A stretch of DNA of 40,057 nt from Athalassotoga sp964433875 (GTDB taxonomy: Bacteria > Thermotogota > Thermotogae > Mesoaciditogales > Mesoaciditogaceae), in the NCBI GenBank assembly GCA_964433875.1, contig CAYSSO010000017.1:1-40057 (forward strand), in the 5' to 3' direction. How positions within the stretch are numbered: position 1 is the stretch's first letter; each line of letters starts with the position of its first letter. The notes beneath the pieces were generated by a model. The model did not search any database, had not been told where the DNA came from, and was given only the letters and a program-made list of their open reading frames with translations. Below, in pieces: positions 15,913 to 23,601 of the stretch. The position numbers and the translations under genes were made by a program.

Positions 15913-16284
15913 ATGGAATCGAGAAAATTTGAGAAACTCTTTAGCGCTCTTTCGAGCCCATTGAGATTTCAGATGGTATTACTTATGGCCAAAAGGCCTT
16001 TTTGCGTTTGTGAACTCGAAAATCTCTTTGATGTAACTCAGCCTGCGATTTCTCAAAACATAAGAATTCTCAAAGATGCAGGTTTGTTGAATGAGAAAAG
16101 AGAGAAACAATGGATCTTCTATTCGACTAATAAAGAGATTTTAAAGTCATTGTTAGAAGAGATCCTTCAACTTTTGGAAAAAGAAGAAACCTTTATCGAG
16201 ATTGTCGGTCTAAAACTTTCAGATCTTCCAGATGATCCTCAAAAATCGTGCGAAATACTATCAAAAATAAAATTTAAAGGGTGA
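15913..16284 (+). CDS. ArsR/SmtB family metal(loid)-responsive repressor
   Basis: Small winged-helix repressor, about 123 aa. The LFSALSSPLRFQMVLLM opening and TQPAISQNIRILKDAGLL recognition helix are typical of ArsR. A CVCEL motif (C31, C33) falls at the alpha-3 position where As(III)-sensing ArsR proteins carry CxC, and a further Cys lies near the C-terminus (KSCEIL). This suggests sensing of As(III)/Sb(III) or another thiophilic metal (inference). ATG 15913 follows GGAG at 8 bases; an upstream in-frame ATG at 15862 would run through the operator region. No arsenic efflux gene is adjacent; the next gene is a chemoreceptor 62 bases away. Confidence 0.85.
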   Translation: MESRKFEKLFSALSSPLRFQMVLLMAKRPFCVCELENLFDVTQPAISQNIRILKDAGLLNEKREKQWIFYSTNKEILKSLLEEILQLLEKEETFIEIVGLKLSDLPDDPQKSCEILSKIKFKG

Positions 16285-16346
16285 ATGTACGGCTGAATAT
16301 ACCTTAAAAAGGCTTTATCGAAAAAATTGTTAATTTGGGAGGGAAT

Positions 16347-18320
16347 ATGAAAAACGAAAAACGAAGAAGATTTAGGCTAACTCTCATCTCTTTGATTCTA
16401 ACTATCGGTATCGTTCCGGCAATTGTTATAGGTTTATTTGCTTATTACTATTCTGGGAATGATATTCATTCAACGATAATGAATTCCCAGAAAGTAGCCT
16501 TGAATTTGGACATTATGTATCTAAACAGCACATTTTCACAATACGAACAGGTTATTTCGACTTTAGCACAGGATGTACAAAATTACACTCAAGACAAAAC
16601 AATATTATTTTCAAAATTCGATCAGTTTCTAAAGACGTATCCTTTTATTTCAAATGCATATCTTGGAACGGTAAATGGTCAAATGTATTTAAGGCCTGAA
16701 CAAACCCTTCCTGCCGGATTTGATCCGCGAGCGAGACCGTGGTACATCGAAGCGTTAAATTCTAGCGGTCCTATTCTGACAAAGCCTTATCATAATGCCA
16801 CAGACAACTCATGGACGTTTACGGCAGCACAAAAAGTGTACGATCAAAATGGGAATTTAGCGGGCGTTGTCGGGATAGACATAGAACTGAGCGAAATGAA
16901 CCAGATAATGAAAAATTCTGAAGTGACAAAAAATTCTTATTTAGCCGTACTTTCATCTGGAGGAACTGTAATAATAGATCCCTATCCGAATCTTATAGGC
17001 ATTGATCTTGCCAAGTACGATTGGGGTAAGAAAATAGTCTCCGAGAAGAATGGCACTATAAACTACGTACTCGAAGGAATCAACAAGGTTGCCACCTTTG
17101 GTGCTCTTGACAACGGATGGATAGCGATGGTTATAACTCCTGTGTCAGATATAACTGCCCAAGTTGATGCGATGAGAAACATCTTTATAATCATCATTAT
17201 AATAATAGCTGGAATCGGCGCTTTAATTTCATACTTTATAATCAAAATGATAACCCAACCTATGAATTATTTAGAAATTCTCGGTGAACATTTCTCCAAA
17301 AGAGATTTAACATATTCTGTAGATGTTAAACGGAATGATGAGATAGGAGTATTGTTTAACAACTTTAGCAACGGTTTGCAAAATATACGTCTTGGATTAA
17401 GAGAGGTGGATAATGCCTCAAAAGATGTCGGGAAAACGGCAGAGTTTCTCGTAAGGGAAGAAGAAGCGCTTGGCGGCAGCATAAGTTTACTTTCAGAATC
17501 GACAAGATCAGTTCACGATGATATAACCAACGTCGCCGCAAATTTAGAAGAAATAAATGCAAGTATAGAAGAGATAGCATCATCTTCGCAAACTCTTGCA
17601 AAATCATCGCAAGAAGCGAGTGATTCTTCAAACAAGATAGCGTCGAGTCTTTCGGATCTGAACAAAATGGCCGACAAAACAAAGCGTTTTATACTCGATA
17701 TGAAAGATTCTGCAATTAAAAGTTCCAACATAGCCCATGAACTCGCAGAATCTTCAGGTAAGATCGGAGATATAGCCGAGACAATAAACAAGATAGCAGA
17801 ACAAACAAACCTGCTTGCGCTCAACGCCGCAATAGAGGCCGCACGCGCGGGAGATGCCGGGAAGGGATTTGCGGTAGTCGCAGATGAGATAAGAAAACTC
17901 GCAGAGGAGACAAAGAAGTCAACGGCCAACATTTCCAAGATTACGGAAGAATTCAAATCGAAGTCTGAAGAGTCTTTGAAAACGAGAGAAGAGTTGAATA
18001 AGTCCATACTCGACAGTGTCGACCAGGTCGATATGATGATAAACAAATTTAAAGACATTTCTCAGAATATAGATCTTATAGTCTCGACAATAGAAAATAT
18101 AGCTGCAGCGGCGCAGGAGCAAAGTGCTTCTATAGAAGAAGTAACGTCTGGAACTACAGACATAACAAAAAGAGTTTCGAACATAGACGAAGAAATGGGT
18201 AAACTTACCAAGGTACTCGCAGATCAGGAAGGTCTCGCGAAAGAGTTGAAAAAAGCGGTAGAAAATTTAAGGGAGGCCTATTCAAAGTACGAAAAGGTTC
18301 TTTCGACGATGAAATATTAA
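16347..18320 (+). CDS. Methyl-accepting chemotaxis protein with dCache sensor
   Basis: About 657 aa chemoreceptor. TM1 spans residues 11-34, an extracellular dCache domain about 35-270, TM2 about 275-300 (a run of seven Ile), then HAMP and a long cytoplasmic coiled coil. The signalling hairpin EQTNLLALNAAIEAARAGDAG lies near residues 485-505. The sensor has the spacing of the amino-acid dCache motif: R130, W132, Y133, Y148 and D178, with F125 where the motif has Tyr. No C-terminal methylesterase-tether pentapeptide is visible. ATG 16347 follows GGGAGGG. No flagellar or che genes are in the window. A strong terminator follows at 18356. Confidence 0.88.
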   Translation: MKNEKRRRFRLTLISLILTIGIVPAIVIGLFAYYYSGNDIHSTIMNSQKVALNLDIMYLNSTFSQYEQVISTLAQDVQNYTQDKTILFSKFDQFLKTYPFISNAYLGTVNGQMYLRPEQTLPAGFDPRARPWYIEALNSSGPILTKPYHNATDNSWTFTAAQKVYDQNGNLAGVVGIDIELSEMNQIMKNSEVTKNSYLAVLSSGGTVIIDPYPNLIGIDLAKYDWGKKIVSEKNGTINYVLEGINKVATFGALDNGWIAMVITPVSDITAQVDAMRNIFIIIIIIIAGIGALISYFIIKMITQPMNYLEILGEHFSKRDLTYSVDVKRNDEIGVLFNNFSNGLQNIRLGLREVDNASKDVGKTAEFLVREEEALGGSISLLSESTRSVHDDITNVAANLEEINASIEEIASSSQTLAKSSQEASDSSNKIASSLSDLNKMADKTKRFILDMKDSAIKSSNIAHELAESSGKIGDIAETINKIAEQTNLLALNAAIEAARAGDAGKGFAVVADEIRKLAEETKKSTANISKITEEFKSKSEESLKTREELNKSILDSVDQVDMMINKFKDISQNIDLIVSTIENIAAAAQEQSASIEEVTSGTTDITKRVSNIDEEMGKLTKVLADQEGLAKELKKAVENLREAYSKYEKVLSTMKY

Positions 18321-18355
18321 AAATGTGATTTTCGCTTGAGAATTGAACGGTAATG

Positions 18356-18386
18356 AAGATTCTGCTCTTAGGAGCAGAATCTTTTT
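18356..18386 (+). terminator. Intrinsic terminator after the chemoreceptor gene
   Basis: Perfect 12-bp stem AAGATTCTGCTC / GAGCAGAATCTT (18356-18367, 18372-18383) with TTAG loop, followed by T's. It lies 35 bases after the stop. Confidence 0.88.
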
Positions 18387-18421
18387 CGATAAACCCATCG
18401 CCAAAAATAATCTGTCAGTTA

Positions 18422-18497
18422 GGTTTACTTTTATACAATTGATATTTGTGGTATACCTAATATAATTGTTATTTATCAATTACAAATAAAGTTTACC
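18422..18497. repeat. AT-rich imperfect dyad with an internal promoter-like sequence
   Basis: Left arm 18422-18444 (GGTTTACTTT...AATTGATA) and right arm 18474-18497 (TATCAATT...AAAGTTTACC) are imperfect inverted copies around a centre that holds the palindrome GGTATACC. Inside are TTGATA (18439-18444) and TATAAT (18461-18466) 16 bases apart, a plausible plus-strand promoter. It may be a remnant of a small mobile element or a regulatory site. Confidence 0.35.
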
Positions 18498-18537
18498 ATA
18501 TCAAGCAAATGAATATATAACCTACACGACCTTTTGA

Positions 18538-18546
18538 TGGTATAAT
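18538..18546 (+). promoter_or_regulatory. Extended -10 promoter for the malY-led operon
   Basis: TGGTATAAT (TGn plus perfect TATAAT at 18541-18546) lies 62 bases before the malY-like start codon. No good -35 is present, which fits an extended -10 promoter. Confidence 0.6.
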
Positions 18547-18558
18547 TTTCTAAATTTC

Positions 18559-18589
18559 GAATTTAACACAAGAGGCTTTTGTTAAATTC
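18559..18589 (+). other. Stem-loop in the 5' leader of the malY-like gene
   Basis: Perfect 10-bp inverted repeat GAATTTAACA / TGTTAAATTC around an 11-base loop that can itself pair AAG/CTT. It sits 20 bases before the start codon and just upstream of the AGGAGG ribosome site. It could be an operator dyad or a leader hairpin. Confidence 0.55.
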
Positions 18590-18608
18590 AACACGCAGGA
18601 GGTAGGAA

Positions 18609-19772
18609 ATGCGCTACAACTTTGATGAAGAGATCGATAGACATGGCACCAATTCTCGAAAATGGGAAGACATGCGGGAAATGTTTGGAAGGAATGATCT
18701 TTTCCCGATGTGGATAGCCGATATGGATTTCAGAACGCCACCTGAGATCGTAGAGGCCATTAAAAAGAGGGCAGACCACGGAATCTTCGGGTATACTTTC
18801 AGGCCGGAAAGCTTTTACGATTCCATAATCAAATGGATGAAGACAAGGCACGGAATTGATGTGGAGAGAGAATGGATAGTTGACGGCGCCGGTGTTGTAT
18901 CAACGCTTACAGTTGCGGTACTTTCTTACACCAATCCGGGAGATGAGATAATCGTCCAGCCTCCGGTTTACTACCCCTTCTTTAGGATAATCCAGAACAA
19001 CGGAAGGATAATCGTGAATAATCCATTAAAATTGGAAAATAGAAAATATACCATGGACTTTGAAGACCTTGAGCGAAAGATCACGAAGAGAACGAAGATG
19101 CTGATCCTTTGCAGCCCTCACAATCCCGTTGGCAGGGTGTGGAAAATGGAAGAACTCGAAATGCTTGGCAAAATATGTCAAAAGCACGGCATAATAATAG
19201 CCTCAGATGAAATACACTCTGATTTCGTTTACAGTCCAAATGTTCATACTTCGATCCTTTCAACAAGTTTTAAGGATTCAACGCTTACCTTTATAGCGCC
19301 GAATAAGACCTTCAATCTCGCCGGTATACCCTCCTCTGTCGTTATCATTCCGAATAAAAGAATAAGAGATCGCTTTGCGGTTACCTCCGAAAATTTTGAA
19401 CTTGAAACATCGAACATTTTTTCCATAGTGGCAACTGAGACGGCCTACACCTATGGCTCTGAATGGCTCGATGAACTTTTGATTTACTTGAAAGGGAACT
19501 TCGATCTTGTCGAAACTTTTTTAAAAGAAAGAATCCCGCAGGCAAGGCTCATAACTCCCGAAGGGACTTACCTTGGATGGATAGACTTCAGAAATCTTGG
19601 CCTTTCGGACGGTGAACTTTACAATCTCATAACTGAAAGGGCGAAGGTTGCACTCGACGATGGAAATCTTTTTGGAATCGGGGGCAGTGGATTTCAAAGG
19701 ATGAATGTGGCAATGCCTCGTAACATGCTCTTGAAAGGTTTAGAAAGATTAGAAAAAGCCTTAAGGAGATGA
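18609..19772 (+). CDS. PLP-dependent aminotransferase-fold C-S lyase (MalY/PatB family)
   Basis: Type I PLP enzyme of 387 aa, best matching the MalY/PatB subgroup of cystathionine beta-lyases. Signs are MWIADMDF (34-41), FGYTFRPESFYDSIIKW (60-76), CSPHNPVGRVW (168-178), SDEIHSDFVY (199-208) and the Schiff-base lysine K233 in APNKTFNLAG. The C-terminal R of the FQRMNVAMPR segment would bind the substrate carboxylate. It likely splits cystathionine or cysteine S-conjugates to pyruvate/ammonia and a thiol. The start follows AGGAGGTAGG. The downstream recombinase-like ORF starts 4 bases after its stop, so the two are probably co-translated. Confidence 0.85.
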   Translation: MRYNFDEEIDRHGTNSRKWEDMREMFGRNDLFPMWIADMDFRTPPEIVEAIKKRADHGIFGYTFRPESFYDSIIKWMKTRHGIDVEREWIVDGAGVVSTLTVAVLSYTNPGDEIIVQPPVYYPFFRIIQNNGRIIVNNPLKLENRKYTMDFEDLERKITKRTKMLILCSPHNPVGRVWKMEELEMLGKICQKHGIIIASDEIHSDFVYSPNVHTSILSTSFKDSTLTFIAPNKTFNLAGIPSSVVIIPNKRIRDRFAVTSENFELETSNIFSIVATETAYTYGSEWLDELLIYLKGNFDLVETFLKERIPQARLITPEGTYLGWIDFRNLGLSDGELYNLITERAKVALDDGNLFGIGGSGFQRMNVAMPRNMLLKGLERLEKALRR

Positions 19773-19776
19773 AAGA

Positions 19777-20358
19777 ATGAAAGAAGTCAGCCCGATAAAG
19801 GATATAGAAAAGATAAGAACTGTCAAGCGTTTAATGAAGGAAAATCAAGATTTCAGAGATCTTCTCATCTTTACGCTCGGTATAAATGCGGGCTTGAGAA
19901 TATCCGATATCCTCAAATTAAGATGGGGAGATCTGCTTTACAAGAATGGAAAGATAAGAGAAGAGGTACTTGTAAAAGAAAAGAAAACGGGAAAAACAAA
20001 GAAATTTCCACTCAACGATGCCGTCATTGAAAGTATAAATTTGTACATTCAACAGGTTAAACCTTCGGATATGGAAATATGGGTATTTCCAAGCAGAAAG
20101 AAAAATGGAGGTATAAGGCCTATAAGCAGGATCGCCGCGTGGCAGATGATAAACAAGTACTGTAAGGCCGCAGGAATAAAGGAAAATGTTGGAACGCACA
20201 CACTTAGAAAGACCTTCGGGTACCACCAGTATAAAAACGGAACGGACATAGCGATGCTCCAGAAGATGCTTAATCATTCAAGCCCAAAGATAACTCTAAG
20301 ATACATAGGAATAGAAAGAGAAGAAATTAACGAGAGATATAAGTCTGTTAATCTGTAG
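19777..20358 (+). CDS. Stand-alone tyrosine recombinase catalytic domain
   Basis: 193 aa covering only the catalytic domain of the XerC/D-phage integrase family; the N-terminal SAM-like core-binding domain is absent. The full active-site set is visible: R41 (NAGLRISDI), a Lys in the EKKTGKTKK beta hairpin (about K70), H141 and R144 (THTLRKTFG), H167 (LNHSS) and nucleophile Y176 (TLRYIG). The protein looks intact, not degraded. ATG 19777 has AGGAG in the end of the preceding gene, implying coupling to the C-S lyase gene. No att sites, excisionase or phage genes flank it. Its target site is unknown. Confidence 0.82.
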   Translation: MKEVSPIKDIEKIRTVKRLMKENQDFRDLLIFTLGINAGLRISDILKLRWGDLLYKNGKIREEVLVKEKKTGKTKKFPLNDAVIESINLYIQQVKPSDMEIWVFPSRKKNGGIRPISRIAAWQMINKYCKAAGIKENVGTHTLRKTFGYHQYKNGTDIAMLQKMLNHSSPKITLRYIGIEREEINERYKSVNL

Positions 20359-20396
20359 GTAAACTCATTTATGCCTTTTAAACTCTACATTTTTTT

Positions 20397-20404
20397 GGTA
20401 TACT
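20397..20404 (+). promoter_or_regulatory. Extended -10 promoter upstream of the RHH/coiled-coil gene
   Basis: TGGTATACT (-10 TATACT at 20399-20404 with TGn extension; the T of TG is base 20396) 31 bases before the GTG start. The -35 is weak. It would allow separate transcription of the downstream genes. Confidence 0.5.
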
Positions 20405-20435
20405 AAATTTAAAATCTCTTCTATGGAGGCGCGAC

Positions 20436-21299
20436 GTGGACACAACTTATTCGGTTAAAATAGATGAAGAGTTAAAGGACAGAATAACGAATGCCATCAA
20501 AAATTCTGGCGTAACCGGTAAAGAATTTTTTTCAAAACTTATCGAGATATATGAATCACAAAATGCATTTGAAGGCCATATTAAGGAACTCTCCGAACTT
20601 GAGGGCCATCTTTCGAGAATTAAGGGCATCTTTTCTTCCATCCTTGAGAATCACAAACTCGATATCGAGGCGTTAAGGTCTGACTTTGAAAAGCGCCTCG
20701 GAGAAAAGGATAGCACCATAGAATCTCTCAAGGAAAAAATTGGAGAATTTGAAAATGAAAATTCAAAACTCAAAAGTTCAAATAACGAAATGGAAAAAGA
20801 GATAAATGCCCTCAAAAAAGGTTTAAAAGACCTTGGAGAGAAGGCCTCTACCAATATTGAACTTGTAAAAGAATACAAAGAAAAGATAAAGAAACTGGAA
20901 TCTGAGATCTCATCTTACGAAGACATAAAAAAAGAAAACGAGAGTCTAAAATCACAAATTACAGTGCTGACTTCTCAGGTGAAAGACTTGGAAAGAGAAA
21001 AGAAAGTCCTTGAAGAAGAGATTGGGAATTTAAACGATGAGATAAAAAGAATGAATTCCGATCATCAAAAGGAGATCGAAAACATCACCGTAAGGTACAA
21101 AATGGAGCATCAAACGGAGATCATGAAGGAAAAGCAAGAATGCCAAGAAAGAGTGAAAACAATAATGGATGATCAAAGAAAGCAATTTGAAGAGTACAAC
21201 TCAACGATAAAAAAACTTTACGCACAGATAGATGAAATGAGAGAGACTATACTCTCGCTGAAGTTAAAAGAAAGGGAAGAAAGAGGCGATAAAAATTGA
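20436..21299 (+). CDS. Ribbon-helix-helix-like N-terminus plus long coiled coil, function unknown
   Basis: 287 aa. Residues 4-40 have the strand-helix-helix pattern of a ribbon-helix-helix DNA-binding fold (strand YSVKID, helix of EELKDRITNAIKN, turn, helix of GKEFFSKLIEIY). Residues about 50-285 are almost wholly charged heptad sequence rich in E/K/L, a long coiled coil with no Pro and few Gly. There is no signal peptide or membrane helix, so it is cytoplasmic. The architecture recalls plasmid KfrA-like or nucleoid/segregation proteins by analogy only. GTG 20436 follows GGAGG at 7 bases. The stop overlaps the next gene (TTGA). Confidence 0.6.
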   Translation: MDTTYSVKIDEELKDRITNAIKNSGVTGKEFFSKLIEIYESQNAFEGHIKELSELEGHLSRIKGIFSSILENHKLDIEALRSDFEKRLGEKDSTIESLKEKIGEFENENSKLKSSNNEMEKEINALKKGLKDLGEKASTNIELVKEYKEKIKKLESEISSYEDIKKENESLKSQITVLTSQVKDLEREKKVLEEEIGNLNDEIKRMNSDHQKEIENITVRYKMEHQTEIMKEKQECQERVKTIMDDQRKQFEEYNSTIKKLYAQIDEMRETILSLKLKEREERGDKN

Positions 21300-22279
21300 A
21301 AAAATTTGTATTCATACTTATAGGCCTTACGGTCGCAATTGTCATTATGGGTCAGAGTATAGATGATCTTCTTAAAATCGCAGACAACATATCAAGCATT
21401 AATTACGTAAGGGATATCTCTTCATTTTCGGGAATAACGTCTTTTGGCCTTTCCGGGATAGCCGGAGGATCGGCGATCGGCAACGGAATGTCTTACTCGG
21501 CAACGGGAATTGTCAGCATCGGAATATACAAGAATTTGAATTTGAACATTGGCATCTCTTCGAACAGCGCACTTTTTGCCTCTTTGATCTTTGATCCGAC
21601 TCTTTACCAGAGATCGGAAGAAAAGGCCTTTTCAAGTTATCAAAGCGAGAGACTTAATTTAAAAGTTGATGTGATAAATTACTTCTTCGATGCGATGAAG
21701 ATGAATACGATGATAAATTATCAAACTGGAAAATCAACCTCTCTTCAGAATCTCGCAAATATAGATCTTATGAAGTCTCAATACGCTTACGATCTCAAAA
21801 TGTTAGGGGCTCTTTTGAATGTAAAAATTGACAAACTCTCCTTTCCACCTCTTAGCGTTCCTCAAATCCCATCCAACTTTACTCCATACAACAAGTACAC
21901 GCCACAGCCACAAAATACCGATCTTTACTTCACTCTGAATGGATCAATAGAGCAAAATCAAAGTGCGAATTTTTCTTTTTCTGTGAATTACGCGTGGAAC
22001 AGGGTTTCAAATAACCCTTCTCAAAATCTTGAAAACATCCAAAAGCAAAAGTACTTCGATGATATTCATATACTCGCAAGTTATGTAAAACTTTACGACG
22101 CGAAGATAAATGATCTTTTGCAATCTTATTCGACCATTTACGGAAATTACCTTGCCGGAAAGGCAAGCGCAAGTGATGTCAATGCAATTTCAGATAAGAT
22201 AAACAGGTATGGCTATGAAAGAGATCTTTTATGCATAGAACTTTTAAGAGAATACTATCTTTATGAGGTGATGAATTGA
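21296..22279 (+). CDS. Secreted protein of unknown function, possibly TolC-like beta/alpha fold
   Basis: 327 aa with a signal peptide (residues 1-20, MKKF then hydrophobic core, cleavage near MGQS). After it come amphipathic strand-like segments (GIVSIGIYKNLNLNIGISSN), a helical stretch around residues 100-175, a second strand-like pair (TDLYFTLNGSIEQN, ANFSFSVNYAWN), then a helical tail. This repeated strand-pair/helix layout resembles outer-membrane efflux (TolC/OEP) proteins, but the protein is shorter than TolC and I cannot confirm homology. TTG 21296 is the start, overlapping the previous stop; GAGGCGAT lies upstream. It is followed by another envelope protein with the same TTGA overlap. 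Confidence 0.5.
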   Translation: MKKFVFILIGLTVAIVIMGQSIDDLLKIADNISSINYVRDISSFSGITSFGLSGIAGGSAIGNGMSYSATGIVSIGIYKNLNLNIGISSNSALFASLIFDPTLYQRSEEKAFSSYQSERLNLKVDVINYFFDAMKMNTMINYQTGKSTSLQNLANIDLMKSQYAYDLKMLGALLNVKIDKLSFPPLSVPQIPSNFTPYNKYTPQPQNTDLYFTLNGSIEQNQSANFSFSVNYAWNRVSNNPSQNLENIQKQKYFDDIHILASYVKLYDAKINDLLQSYSTIYGNYLAGKASASDVNAISDKINRYGYERDLLCIELLREYYLYEVMN

Positions 22280-23601
22280 AAAAACTCATAGCACTTTTCC
22301 TTGTTATTGGAATCTCTTATACCATTTTCGCCTCTGAAAGCCTTGAGATACAAAGGGACAAAATTCTCGAAGGCCTTATTACCGATCCATCTTCCTTGAC
22401 GCTTCTAAATCAGGCAAGAGTCGTATATTCAAAATTGTCGATACTCAGCGCGTCATCTACCTTAGATATAGATGTCGCAAATGCGATAATTTCAAACAAC
22501 CTCGATGGTTTTTACAATGCCTTAAAGAATCCCGAAATCCAAACTCTTCCGAAGAACTTTAATCTTGTCTTCAACATCTTACCAATCCAAAACGATTACA
22601 ACGCGCTTTTTACCTATATATCTCAGGGAGATTACATCGATGCGTTAGGGGTTTTTGACAGAATAAAGTACCTTTACAAAATCCCCGAACTTTACAAATT
22701 CCTTCCACCTCAAAATGTCGTGTCTTTGTGGAATCTTTTTGCCCAGATGATAAACACCAATCCACGATCTTTTGACATTAACGCCGCGAAATTCGTTGCG
22801 GCCATATCCACCTCTTACGATATAAAGAATATTTACGTGAAGACCTATGTGTGGTTAAGTGGATTGAGCGTCTCGCAGGCCCAGATGGGATTTAACATCA
22901 TCGATTTTGAGTCTCAGATAGCGTCTGCCTCTTCAGTCCAGATGGATCCAAACCTTCTTCAATGGAAATTCACAGTTTCAAATTATCTGGCACTTTATTC
23001 TTCCATAAATGATGCGATAAGAGAGATATCGAGCGCAAAAGATCTAACCCCATACATCAAAAACATGATAATCTTTTACAGATCGCTTCAAAATTTACCG
23101 GTTCAATACAGGGCGCCTCTCGACAATTTGATGTCAACATACCTTGATCTCGTCTTTCAGGCAATAAACGCAAATCCAACTTTGGTTTCTTCTTCAATAT
23201 CGCAAGACATAAAAAGTCTAATCGCGAATTTTCCGTCCGATCCAAATACTTCCAAATTGCTCTCGATATCGATGTTAACCCAGCATAGCGCTAAGGCCCG
23301 GAATTCTAACGATTATATATGGGTGTTTTACACGATCATAGTTGCCGGCGCAATTTTTTTGCTACTCACATTTCCATCCGTTAGAGCAGGAATTTACAAA
23401 CTTCTCGGGATGCATAAGTACGAGATAAGGATATACATGAAGACATTGTCCAGACATCCAGAGGATCCTTCTCTTCACATAAAGATAGCCTCTGCGTACG
23501 AAAAGATGGGTAAATACGTCGAGGCCCAAAGAGAGTATTCCCTTGCGATGAAATTGACAAATGTGAATGGAGGAAAAGATGAAAATAGCAAGTATCGATG
23601 A
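22276..23601 (+). CDS. Secreted, membrane-anchored protein with C-terminal TPR, function unknown
   Basis: 441 aa. The signal peptide is residues 1-19 (cleavage near IFA-SE). A long helical extracytoplasmic region follows (about 20-345, no recognised motif). One transmembrane helix lies near residues 350-372, then a cytoplasmic tail with a TPR-like unit (ASAYEKMGKYVEAQREYSLAMKL). TTG 22276 is the start, with GAGGTGATG upstream, overlapping the stop of the previous gene. Its end overlaps nnr by 23 bases. Pairing with the preceding secreted protein suggests an envelope complex (inference). Confidence 0.55.
   Translation: MKKLIALFLVIGISYTIFASESLEIQRDKILEGLITDPSSLTLLNQARVVYSKLSILSASSTLDIDVANAIISNNLDGFYNALKNPEIQTLPKNFNLVFNILPIQNDYNALFTYISQGDYIDALGVFDRIKYLYKIPELYKFLPPQNVVSLWNLFAQMINTNPRSFDINAAKFVAAISTSYDIKNIYVKTYVWLSGLSVSQAQMGFNIIDFESQIASASSVQMDPNLLQWKFTVSNYLALYSSINDAIREISSAKDLTPYIKNMIIFYRSLQNLPVQYRAPLDNLMSTYLDLVFQAINANPTLVSSSISQDIKSLIANFPSDPNTSKLLSISMLTQHSAKARNSNDYIWVFYTIIVAGAIFLLLTFPSVRAGIYKLLGMHKYEIRIYMKTLSRHPEDPSLHIKIASAYEKMGKYVEAQREYSLAMKLTNVNGGKDENSKYR

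Noticed and set aside
19777..20358. Recombinase as evidence of a prophage or integron
   Set aside because: No phage structural genes, attC-like sites, direct repeats or insertion-sequence ends could be seen nearby.
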